64,000 bases of DNA from JAJRTE01 sp964418585. Its GTDB lineage: Bacteria; Myxococcota_A; UBA796; JAJRTE01. Both the position numbers and the translations under genes were made by a program. Position 1 is the stretch's first letter; every line of letters starts with the position of its first letter. The DNA is taken from assembly GCA_964418585.1 (NCBI GenBank), contig CAYQMG010000122.1, positions 8,969 through 72,968 on the forward strand. Reading direction: 5' to 3'. The notes below the pieces were generated by a model, which was given only the letters and a program-made list of their open reading frames with translations, did not search any database and was not told the DNA's origin. Shown one piece after another: positions 59,401 through 64,000 of this stretch.

Positions 59401-59533
59401 AGGACAGCCTACCACCGCCGAGGACACCGGCGACGGCTCCCTGGCTCGATATCCCAATGGAACCGACACCAACAACGCCGCCGCCGACTGGATCCTCACC
59501 TCCACCATCACCCCCGGGTCCGCCAATCGGTGA
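50465..59533 (+). CDS. Giant MopE / PPC / CBM20 / lamin-tail lipoprotein (3022 aa)
   Basis: ATG 8 nt after GGAG; lipoprotein signal ends WLSAGC, followed by GDDDDAT. Residues ~40-1530 are MopE-type repeats with three flavours: DNDCDG, DVDENCNGLADDDDP and DYNCDG, interleaved with YYxDxDGDGYGD calcium-type loops. Three copies of a longer unit repeat with exact 1032-nt period. Residues ~1530-2730 alternate Cys/Asp-rich repeats (GVDNDADGLTDCDDDDC) with PPC-like beta domains (FDTVLYVL, CNDD) on a 561-564-nt period. Near 2733-2832 is a CBM20-like starch-binding fold (DTVFLSGSVDELGAWDP, YFEYKYTRGTW). A lamin-tail domain ends the protein (LVINEVDYEQPGTDVAEF). No catalytic domain seen. Likely a long calcium- or metal-binding surface fibre or adhesin. 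Confidence 0.92.
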   Translation: MTGLLRTKGLLTVIFLLSWLSAGCPPSGDDDDATSATPVQTGDLDGDGYTIEDGDCNDEDGGINPGADEWCDGVDNDCDGDVDENDAVDASEWYLDMDGDGYGSNMIPVLACDAPENHVDNGDDCDDDNPDINPGVQEVCDEARIDQDCDGLADDDDPDVDPATQLLFYVDQDGDQDGDAGAPSEAFCHKPEGYAETNTDCDDADPTRNGMATEVCDGADVDEDCDGLADDQDPDTDETTKTTFYPDADQDGFGDAAGDPVAACNLSLGLADNNTDCNDSDPDVNPAQDEICDDADTDEDCNGLADDADSHTLENSKYLFYVDADGDGFGDAIDDGTEACDPGDGRVKNNRDCDDDNPDINPAADEVCDDLGVDENCNGLANDDDPTTTAESRTLYYHDVDMDKYGNPNDSRLFCDDPSTGTDWWTDTDGTDCDDRSANVNPDSAEFCNDVDDDCDGQVDEEAADATTWYRDADLDGYGVASDTTEACSRPAGFVAQSGDCNDDNVAVHPGADEICDPDDIDEDCDGVADDADPSTDDTTKTRYYPDADDDGFGDEESAGVLFCDPPEGYLLDHSDCNDSSADFNPAAAETDCADNNDYNCDGSVGAVDADGDGFFACEECDDENPQVNPGSVEICDPDDIDEDCDGVADDDDPSTAPSSKTLYYVDTDGDGYGDADDQGVAACEPIEGLVTTHTDCDDADPAIHPAATEICDPNDVDENCNGLADENDPTTAAGSKIAFYHDVDQDGFGATANPTYHCEDPTSSTDWWTTDNSDCNDRNADIHPAAVESCNGVDDNCNGTTDETPAQDAPTWYLDQDGDGYGTTSDKKDACTRPGGYVAASGDCDDTDPAVNPDATEVCDPDGADEDCNGLANDDDPGTDEATKTRFYPDTDSDGYGDENAEGTSFCNAPEGYVLDNTDCNDSDRAYNPGASEDDCTDPNDYNCDGSTGYSDGDGDGYPACTDCDDEDPTINPGATETCDPADVDENCNGLADDEDPDVEPASKSRFYQDQDGDGYGDANDNGSLLCDTTEGYVRDHTDCDDTRADINPDAPEVCDDRDTDENCNGAADNDDPSAIAASQTTFYHDADTDGFGDPSASASFCDDPTTSTDWWTLDGTDCNDRDPDINPDQIERCNGTDDDCDGEADEADASDAQTYYADLDGDGYGNPSNKLAACKAPEGYTADGGDCDDGNAAVNPQALEVCDVLDVDENCNGLADDDDPSTKQSTKARYYADFDGDGYGRETDPGTLFCDPPEGYAPLGGDCEDTNAAFNPGAAEDDCSDPNDYNCDGVVGYEDSDGDGFAACEECDDHDPDIRPDADEICDGIDNDCDGLIDDDDDSIADTSRATYYLDGDGDGYGDDGSAALFCSNPTSAEQAWVAAPGDCDDADSAVNPGAEETCNGVDDDCDGTVDGETAADAQLYYADTDLDGFGDPFAARRACTAPDGTVANHDDCDDSDPETNPDAQEDCADLGVDRNCNNLVGCADPACVTTAACQDAEVCDNGADDDGDGYADCNDVDCIDHPACTAPGCPDADLGGDMGAPLLWAATDGAGNDLEGSCGGGDAEDLAFSWTAPMTATYLVDTTGSAVDTVLYALDGACDGPELDCNDDHYIGESLDTSSQIVLDLEAGQTVVLVLDGYATSAGDVALNILPTEAYDCFDGVDNDQDGAVDCDDPDCASQTDCSTEVCDDHTDNDGDGTIDCLDDDCAADAACQAITCPDVDVGNDLPAYVAGYTIEGSDNFTGACGGNGAPDYAFSWTAPTDGQFTISTQGSEFDTVLYVLLDGCSSGYPLACNDDVSIDEGLTHSEVTVSLFAGESIVVFVDGFGAQDFGYFLVTITASESGFCNDGVDNDGDGLTDCLDNDCSSDSNCAVEVCDNGIDDDGDGLADCVDDDCSGASGCETVSCPDLELGTATGVPVAVGSTVGVSNDFASALCNGKGGTASDVTVSWVAPNDGLFYIDTEGSGFDTVLYVLAGSCDGPELTCNDDVGGTFQSAVELEAVAGETFIIVVDGYGGDAGDVQLNIRQAESQACSDGVDNDADGLTDCDDDDCATDTACIPEDCSNGIDDDMDGAIDCVDPECADAAECAGFSCPDVDLGDALGYAVATGSTVGAGNELQATCDGTTYGASAEDVALAWTAPWEGHFTFSTDDSDFDTVAYLLTDSCSGEVVTCDDDSGTNNQARLDVYVPAGQTLVVVVDGYASEAGNYVLSVYPHETFFCTDGIDNDADGLTDCDDEDCAATSECIPEVCDNGVDDDGDGLIDCVDDECASDAACAGFSCPELDLGSVTGDNVASGTTDDADDTFQLSCNTGTAPDVAARWTAPVDGYYTIDTFGSGFDTVIAVLEETCSGAEVACNDQGMNGMSNQSEITSYFQAGQPVVIVIDGWDGDSGAFVLNINPATESTPTPVPALDTSCADQDLGSAIGTDVVNGSTAQADHSFDELCFGEQAGDLAYAWVAPANATYTFRLQGTDFSPSLTIYRLYPGDTCPGTMVYFCDYQADPSTPLETSVALGKDESFIIVVSGMDGGWGDFALDIFQSEAAFCGDGVDNDQDGVVDCEDSDCALDLDCAAEDCSDGTDNDYDYAVDCRDPDCAGQAGCEAEPCADVDLGSAMGDPVFTETITGAGNDYEGICMGETGDDLFLLWTAPADGDYILHTAGSDFLVGLSLFVPNPAADSCMGDLLWCDEQPSTESPIAVSLSLVAGQQIGILVDDPWATGGNLSLSIYEDPTVEVVFEVEVPLDTPETDTVFLSGSVDELGAWDPAAVPLTYLGDNLWTVTVTFPRDTYFEYKYTRGTWETVETDASGNDIANRFGLADVDQTFLDLVERWADSSGQIAVDHLVINEVDYEQPGTDVAEFVELYNPSRSVIDLTDLELVLVNGGYSPPSDYDRIPLAEVGSLNPGEYLVVAAETVSVDPQAHVIRFAAPDGNLQNGGTSPDGLAIMSVSTGEVIDALSYEGELRNAVIDGATVDLVEGQPTTAEDTGDGSLARYPNGTDTNNAAADWILTSTITPGSANR
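51731..54560 (+). repeat. Higher-order repeat of 1032 nt in the giant gene
   Basis: The landmark encoding DWWT starts at 51731, 52763 and 53795; the landmark encoding YNCDG starts at 52259, 53291 and 54323. All four intervals are exactly 1032 nt (344 codons). The unit comprises about five MopE subrepeats. A fourth, shortened copy follows, where the equivalent landmark is 798 nt on. Units have diverged in sequence but not in length. Confidence 0.85.
55442..57700 (+). repeat. 561-564-nt tandem units (PPC-like domain plus Cys/Asp repeat)
   Basis: The start of the C-x-DG-V/I-DND motif falls at 55442, 56006, 56567 and 57131, intervals of 564, 561 and 564 nt. Each unit encodes one Cys/Asp-rich module and one PPC-like beta domain with FDTVLYVL and CNDD. 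The last unit leads into a short TPTPVPA linker. Confidence 0.8.
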
Positions 59534-59583
59534 CCATCCACCCACTCGCACACCGCTTTGCCCCACCCCCACGAACCAGTACG

Positions 59584-60432
59584 CTACACCTCCACGCGAA
59601 GCCCCGTCGCCATGGCCTCCAGCCGATCCCCCATCACCTCCTTGAGCACCCGGAACGCCTTCGGACCCGTACAGTGCCCCGTGATGTAGCGCGCCACAGG
59701 GTACTGGAGCAGCGCTTCCCCCAGCGCCTCCACTTCACGCCGGCTTTCGGCCATCGTGTTCACAATCGGCAGGCCCACCAGATGAAACCCCCCGAACACC
59801 GCCCGGATGGGCTCTCCAGGAAAACGCTTCACCACCTGATCCACCATGTTCCGGATCCCGTTGTGGGAACAACCCGTGAATACCACCAGTCCGTCCCCGT
59901 CCCGCACAACCAGGATCCGCTCGTGCTCGAATGGGTCGTGGTGCAACCGCCCCTCCCGGGCTTCGTAGAGAAACCGGTTGCCTCGAGGCGCAGGATAGTT
60001 CCTCGAAATGCTCCCCAGCAGGTAGACCCCGGGGAAAACTTCCTCATACTCCCCCACCTCCCGGAATCGATCGCCATGATCCCGGAACAATGATGGGTCG
60101 AGCCCAATCTCCCGCTTGACCAGGCCGAGCGCCCGGAACCAGCGACTGGCAAGGCCCCCGGGCGCCAGGTAGACCGCCGGGCCGGGACACGCCCCCAGAA
60201 ACCGCTTCAAGCCGCCACCGTGATCGTAGTGGTGATGCGACAGTACCACACACTCGATCGCACAAAGATCCACACCCAATGCCTGCGCATTGTCGAAAAA
60301 TGCCCCGGAACTCCCCGTGTCGAACAACAGGGCCCGATCCGACCAGACCACATGAAGGGACAGACCATGCTCCGCTCGCAAGTCGGGCCGCGCAGGATTT
60401 GCAGAATTCTCTATCAATACAGTAACTTGCAT
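59584..60432 (-). CDS. MBL-fold metallo-hydrolase
   Basis: ATG after GGAGG with 8-nt spacing; 36 nt of upstream frame excluded. The 282-residue protein has the metal-binding HxHxDH at residues 66-71 (SHHHYDHGGG), FTGCSHNGIRN, FGGFHLVG and ITGHCTG, which supply the remaining His/Asp/Cys ligands. The arrangement resembles the group annotated as 7,8-dihydropterin-6-yl-methyl-4-(beta-D-ribofuranosyl)aminobenzene 5'-phosphate synthase, a methanogen name unlikely to describe the reaction here. No signal peptide: cytoplasmic. Binuclear metal hydrolase or oxidoreductase of unknown substrate. Confidence 0.87.
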   Translation of the reverse strand: MQVTVLIENSANPARPDLRAEHGLSLHVVWSDRALLFDTGSSGAFFDNAQALGVDLCAIECVVLSHHHYDHGGGLKRFLGACPGPAVYLAPGGLASRWFRALGLVKREIGLDPSLFRDHGDRFREVGEYEEVFPGVYLLGSISRNYPAPRGNRFLYEAREGRLHHDPFEHERILVVRDGDGLVVFTGCSHNGIRNMVDQVVKRFPGEPIRAVFGGFHLVGLPIVNTMAESRREVEALGEALLQYPVARYITGHCTGPKAFRVLKEVMGDRLEAMATGLRVEV

Positions 60433-61220
60433 GGCAACTTCCTCCAGTTCCCAGGGCGCGGTTGGCAAAGGGGTCGTCGGCGTCCTGGTGTGGGTTCACT
60501 ATTTCACATAATTCAGGATGGGTCCAGCGGAGTGACAGGGGGCGGGTCTCCAACCACCCGCACTCCCATACCAGCAATCGATTGCGCGTCCATTTCCGCA
60601 CTGCCTCCCTCCCACCCTCGAAGTCGGTGGCAGTTGCTCGACCACGGGCTTGTGCGCTTCGCCGTGCGTGCGTATGACCCCGATGTGGGTCGCCCCCGGT
60701 CCCGGGACCCGACTCTCTTTGCCGGGGGAGACACCAACCTCTACGGCTACGTGGTGAACGACCCGGTGAACCGGGTGGATCCGGGGGGCCAACCTCGATC
60801 ACATTCGGCACGGTTGCTGGATTCATCTGGGCCGGCCCGGAAATGGAAGGCCGGCAGCCATGTTCTCTGCCGGCTTCATCGGGCCGATCCGGCTGGAGTT
60901 GTGCAGCCACCCGTCACGGCCGTCAGGATGGCCGATCCCTCCGGGCCCCTGCACGGTCCACGGCGATGAACTGAGCGATCCATCCTGGTATCATGATATC
61001 TTGAGGAACATGCTTGGTGAGCGGGTGATTGGAGAGTTCCTCTCGTGCCCCATGCGGGTACCGACACTTTCGGGAGATCCGGTTGTTCCTGCAGAGCGGT
61101 CGCATTGAAGGCTCGGCAAGGTGCATTGACGTTGGAGGGGGCGTTTTCGGCAGCAACGACACAGACCAGTTGCGGCACGACAGCAAGGAGAGTCGGACCG
61201 TCTGTTCCCGTGAGGGTAGA
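60433..61220. other. Gene-poor region with an RHS remnant
   Basis: Apart from the RHS core fragment at 60634-60789, no gene is supported. Downstream of the fragment a frame on the plus strand (about 60860-61108) encodes MFSAGFIGPIRLELCSH but has no homology I recognise; it could be a displaced RHS C-terminal tip. Confidence 0.5.
60634..60789 (+). pseudogene. Orphan RHS-repeat core fragment
   Basis: 52 codons match the RHS-associated core: LVRFAVRAYDPDVGR, DPTLFAGGDTNLYGYVV and NDPVNRVDPGG. In intact Rhs proteins this segment directly precedes the variable C-terminal toxin. Here it has no upstream RHS repeats or start codon, so it is a fragment left by recombination or decay. An RHS-type lipoprotein gene begins 1.4 kb downstream. 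Confidence 0.75.
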
Positions 61221-61613
61221 ATGAACTGTGGAAAGGCCGTGGGAGGAGCCGTTGTTGCCCTGGTTTGCTGGGGCCTCGGCTACTTCGTCACATCTATTCT
61301 TGTGCGTGGCACGGGCGCAGAGACCGCCTACGGTCTACTCGTGGGATGGTGGCTTGCGGCCTACGTCTCCTCGCGTGTCGGCCTCCCGCTCATGAGTGTG
61401 GTCCCGATGTTCGTCACGTATGTCGTCGTGTTCCTTTCTGCCAGCCTGACTGGACATGATTGGTTCTACCGAGATGCCGGCTCTCTTTCCGTTTGGCATG
61501 GTGTGGTTGTCGGTATCGGTCAGGCTGTCGTCCTGGCGAGTCCGTTGCTGTTCGACTGGTCGTTTCGGCGGTTGCAGGCCACGCTGTCGCGAAGGACGCC
61601 CGAGGCGGATTGA
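61221..61613 (+). CDS. Small integral membrane protein of unknown function
   Basis: ATG 4 nt after GAGGG. 130 residues with about four hydrophobic segments (AVVALVCWGLGYFVTSI, YGLLVGWWLAAYVSSRV, VVPMFVTYVVVFLSASL, VVVGIGQAVVLASPLLF). Base composition looks less GC-rich than neighbouring genes. It sits between an RHS core remnant and an RHS lipoprotein gene, which is where immunity proteins of Rhs toxins are found; that role is a guess from position only. Confidence 0.6.
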   Translation: MNCGKAVGGAVVALVCWGLGYFVTSILVRGTGAETAYGLLVGWWLAAYVSSRVGLPLMSVVPMFVTYVVVFLSASLTGHDWFYRDAGSLSVWHGVVVGIGQAVVLASPLLFDWSFRRLQATLSRRTPEAD

Positions 61614-61985
61614 ATCCGTTGTATGTGACGTGCTGCCGTTCCGAACTCGCCCACCTCGTGTGACCGACAGGTCCGGGCCCGTTCGGGAGTCCCTCCAACG
61701 TTGCGGCATCGACCTGGAGGACGCCATCCACGGTTTCGGACCGGTCCCGTGTGGTGTACCCGGTGGTGTGGTTTGGGGACCTGGCCCGGGACCCCCATCT
61801 GGAGAACAACCTGGTGCTGACGTTCAACCTGCTTCGTTCCGGGAATCTCCCGCCGGCCCGTCTCGGGGAGTACCGGGAGGTCCGGTGAGCGAGCGCCACC
61901 GTTCTGTCCTGGTGGAGGAGCAACGCCGTTGGCCCGGGGCAGCCCGGTGCAGGCACCTCGTGCGCACAGCCGTGCTGTTGCCGCA

Positions 61986-62105
61986 CCGAAGTCGGTTGCG
62001 CCATCATCCCTGAAATCTGTTGCAGTCACGGGACTGCAATCCATTGCAGCCCCTCGACTGCAGAAATCTGCGCCCCTTCGATCGAAGAAATTTGCACACT
62101 CCCCA
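61986..62105 (+). repeat. Degenerate 24-nt tandem repeat (about five units)
   Basis: Units start at 61986, 62010, 62034, 62058 (27 nt) and 62085, with core CTGMAATCYRTTGCA. In one frame they read as an 8-residue repeat around KSVA or QSIA. An 8-bp hairpin TTGCAGTC/GACTGCAA (62020-62039) spans a unit junction, and CTTCGATCGAAG (62076-62087) is a perfect palindrome. Whether they are coding is unknown. Confidence 0.65.
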
Positions 62106-62119
62106 ACCGAACTTTTTTC

Positions 62120-62148
62120 TTGACTCCAAGACTATCCAGTGGCATGCT
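62120..62148 (+). promoter_or_regulatory. Candidate promoter of RHS lipoprotein
   Basis: TTGACT (5 of 6), 17-bp spacer, CATGCT (3 of 6), ending about 84 nt before the start at 62232. An oligo-T tract lies just upstream of the -35 box. Confidence 0.4.
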
Positions 62149-62186
62149 CACCATCATGACGTTGGAGCGGGTACATCTACAGCCGA

Positions 62187-62228
62187 GGTATCCCCTCTGG
62201 AAAAAACCGTTTTTCCATGGAGGATACC
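62187..62228 (+). promoter_or_regulatory. Long hairpin covering the ribosome binding site of the RHS lipoprotein
   Basis: Outer arms GGTATCC (62187-62193) and GGATACC (62222-62228), inner arms GGAAAAA (62199-62205) and TTTTTCC (62210-62216), loop ACCG; the middle 5-6 nt pair imperfectly. The Shine-Dalgarno GGAGG (62219-62223) lies in the right arm, 8 nt before the ATG at 62232. Folding would hide it. Confidence 0.65.
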
Positions 62229-62231
62229 GTC

Positions 62232-64000
62232 ATGCCCTACACTCGTCCCCACAGGACTCTCCTGGACGCACCCCTGTCCAGGCCCCTGTACCTCTTCCCC
62301 CTGCTCGCAGCAGCCCTGCTCGCCTGCAACGAGCCGGATGACGATACCGGCGACGACAGCACCGGCGTCCCCGGGCCGACCCCGGCCGTGCAGGGGAGCG
62401 AGCCCCCTGAACCCACGACTGCGCCGGGCCTCACCCCCGGCCCGGCAGCCACACCGCCCCTGGACCCGGCGACCCCGTGGCCTCCGGGCACCCCGGAGCC
62501 TGTCCCGCAGGACTGGGCCCCGGGGGAGGTGCCGCTGGACCCGGCGCTCACCGCCCCGCCCCTCGACCCCGGCGCCGCCACCGTGCTCTACGACGCCGTC
62601 CGGTTCCTGTGGACCGGTCCCGACGCCATTCAGCGGGGCGTCTCCCCCGGCGCCATCGACCCCGGCCGAATCGCCCTGGTCCACGGGCAGGTTCTGGACC
62701 GGTGGGGGGAGCCCCTTCCCGGGGTGGACGTATTCCTTCGAGACGGCCTCGAGTTCGGTGTCACCCGGACCCGGGAGGACGGTCGGTTCGACTTCGTGCT
62801 CAACGGCGGCCGTCCCCGGGTTCTTCGGTTCGAGCTGGAGGGGTATCTCCCGGTCCAGCGTCGCGTGTCGCCCCGTTGGCAGCGGGAGCAGACCTTGCGT
62901 CCGGTGGTGCTGGTGGAGCCTGACCCGGAGGTGTCCCGAATCGACCTTTCGGGCGGAGTCCAGGTGGCGGAGGGGAGCCTGAGCGAGGACGCATGGGGCG
63001 CGCGGCGTCTCACCCTGGTGATTCCCGAGGGGACCGAGGCGTGGGTGGACCATCCGGGCCGGGGCCGGGAGGTCCTGGAGAGTCTCACGGTGCAGCTCAC
63101 CGAGTACACGGTGGGGGAGAGCGGTCCTTTTGCCATGCCCGGGGAGCTTCCTGCGGCGAGCGCCTACACGTTTGCCTTCGAGGTGACGGTTGGGGAGGCG
63201 TCGGCGCAGGGGCCGGAAGCCCGGGTTCGGTTGAACCGGCCGGTGCCGTTGTACCACGAGAACTTCCTGGACTTTCCGGTGGGGACCACGATTCCGGTGG
63301 GCTGGTACGACCCCTCGACCGGGCAGTGGGAGCCGTCGGAGAGCGGAGTGGTGCTGGAGGTGGTGGGGGTCACGGACGGGCTGGCCGAGGTGGACCTGAG
63401 CGGGACCGGCCGTGGGGCTGGAGAGGCCCAGCTTGCCGCCTGGGGGTTCAGCGCGGAGGAGCGGGCGGTGCTGGCCGAGCGGTACCCTGCCGGAGCGACC
63501 CTGTGGCGAGTGCTGCTGCCCCATTTCTCGAGCTGGGATTCCAACCTGGGCTTCAGCCCTCCGGCCGACGCCCGGGCCCCGAACGGAGGGCCGGGGTCCC
63601 GGTTTCCCGAGTGTGACCCGTGTGCCGAGATCGGCTCGATTCTGGACGTGCACAACCGGGTGCTCGGCGAGGTGCTGCCCGTGGCCGGGACGGGCTACAC
63701 CCTGAACTACCGGAGCGACCGGGTTCACGGGTTTCGTGGCGCGTATCGTCTCGAGATTCCTGTGACCGAGGCCGAGGTACCGGCGAGCCTGAAGCGTGTG
63801 GAAGTGGAGCTGGACGTGGCCGGCCAGCACCATGCGTGGACCTTCGGGCCCGAGCCGCTACAGACCTTCACCTTCGAGTGGGACGGACTGGACGGATACG
63901 GCCGGGAGGTGGTCGGGGCGCAGGTGGTGAGCGGAGCCACGGGCTACGTGTACGACGGGGTGTACGAAGAGACGGAGACGTTTGGTTACAGCGGGAACGG
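62232..64000 (+). CDS. RHS-type lipoprotein, 5' part only
   Basis: ATG 8 nt after GGAGG; frame open to the window edge, so 589 residues of a longer protein are visible and the 3' end is missing. Lipoprotein signal ends AALLAC, followed by an acidic DDDTGDDST stretch and a Pro/Thr linker (to ~110). A CarboxypepD_reg-like domain (~145-230, HGQVLDRWGEPLPGVDVFLR) follows. At residues ~475-545 are motifs seen at the start of the RHS/YD region of polymorphic proteins: SILDVHNRVLGEVLPVAGTG, LNYRSDRVHGF and FEWDGLDGYGREV. Expected to continue into RHS repeats and a variable C-terminal domain. Probable role: surface-displayed contact-dependent toxin or adhesin (inference). Confidence 0.8.
   Translation, partial: MPYTRPHRTLLDAPLSRPLYLFPLLAAALLACNEPDDDTGDDSTGVPGPTPAVQGSEPPEPTTAPGLTPGPAATPPLDPATPWPPGTPEPVPQDWAPGEVPLDPALTAPPLDPGAATVLYDAVRFLWTGPDAIQRGVSPGAIDPGRIALVHGQVLDRWGEPLPGVDVFLRDGLEFGVTRTREDGRFDFVLNGGRPRVLRFELEGYLPVQRRVSPRWQREQTLRPVVLVEPDPEVSRIDLSGGVQVAEGSLSEDAWGARRLTLVIPEGTEAWVDHPGRGREVLESLTVQLTEYTVGESGPFAMPGELPAASAYTFAFEVTVGEASAQGPEARVRLNRPVPLYHENFLDFPVGTTIPVGWYDPSTGQWEPSESGVVLEVVGVTDGLAEVDLSGTGRGAGEAQLAAWGFSAEERAVLAERYPAGATLWRVLLPHFSSWDSNLGFSPPADARAPNGGPGSRFPECDPCAEIGSILDVHNRVLGEVLPVAGTGYTLNYRSDRVHGFRGAYRLEIPVTEAEVPASLKRVEVELDVAGQHHAWTFGPEPLQTFTFEWDGLDGYGREVVGAQVVSGATGYVYDGVYEETETFGYSGN

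Larger units (their letters stand above)
61614..62231. other. Gene-poor region upstream of RHS lipoprotein
   Basis: A frame at about 61751-61888 encodes VYPVVWFGDLARDPHLENN and ends LGEYREVR; it looks like a gene fragment, but I do not recognise the family. The rest holds the 24-nt repeats, a TTGACT promoter box and the hairpin described separately. Confidence 0.45.

Noticed and set aside
50465..59533. Possible CRISPR-like periodicity
   Set aside because: The repeats are protein-coding, in frame and of domain length, not short direct repeats with unique spacers.

Overview
The window is high-GC DNA from a delta-proteobacterial type genome, most likely Myxococcota or a close relative. This is inferred from MopE-like Cys/Asp-rich repeat proteins, two MYXO-CTERM-like C-termini, a eukaryote-like Ser/Thr kinase, TPR lipoproteins and pre-peptidase-C-like domains. 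No rRNA, tRNA, CRISPR array, complete insertion sequence or replication gene was recognised.

Layout. 1-7.3 kb: the 3' part of a beta-helix/MopE surface protein, a convergent GrdB-family selenoprotein gene whose reading frame crosses an in-frame TGA followed by a SECIS-like hairpin, a small MopE lipoprotein and an SGNH hydrolase. 7.6-22.3 kb: a large OB-fold/TSP3/lamin-tail lipoprotein, an FAD oxidoreductase, a conserved 115-residue protein, a Big2/CarboxypepD lipoprotein, an epimerase-sulfatase pair and a TPR lipoprotein. 22.4-35 kb: a Ser/Thr kinase with EPTA motifs, a secreted protein, an overlapping DUF4234/DUF2752 pair, a MopE/BNR lipoprotein, a GH13 glucosidase and a PAS histidine kinase. 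35-50 kb: small exported proteins, a TPR protein, a 14-repeat RCC1 protein, an SDR, an arylsulfotransferase-like lipoprotein, a GAF/PAS histidine kinase, an NhaC antiporter and a damaged DUF4838 gene. 50-64 kb: a 3022-residue MopE/PPC/CBM20/lamin-tail lipoprotein, an MBL-fold hydrolase, an orphan RHS core fragment with a small membrane protein, and the 5' end of an RHS-type lipoprotein running off the window.

The dominant theme is the cell envelope. At least ten proteins carry lipoprotein signals, several with an acidic DDDDAT stretch and a Thr/Pro linker just after the lipobox cysteine, and five carry MopE-type repeats. Two histidine kinases and one Ser/Thr kinase provide signalling; no cognate response regulator is adjacent. 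The strongest unusual points are the selenoprotein, an exact 1032-nt higher-order repeat in the giant gene, a dense excess of the palindrome CTCGAG, and a hairpin that would bury the ribosome binding site of the RHS lipoprotein.
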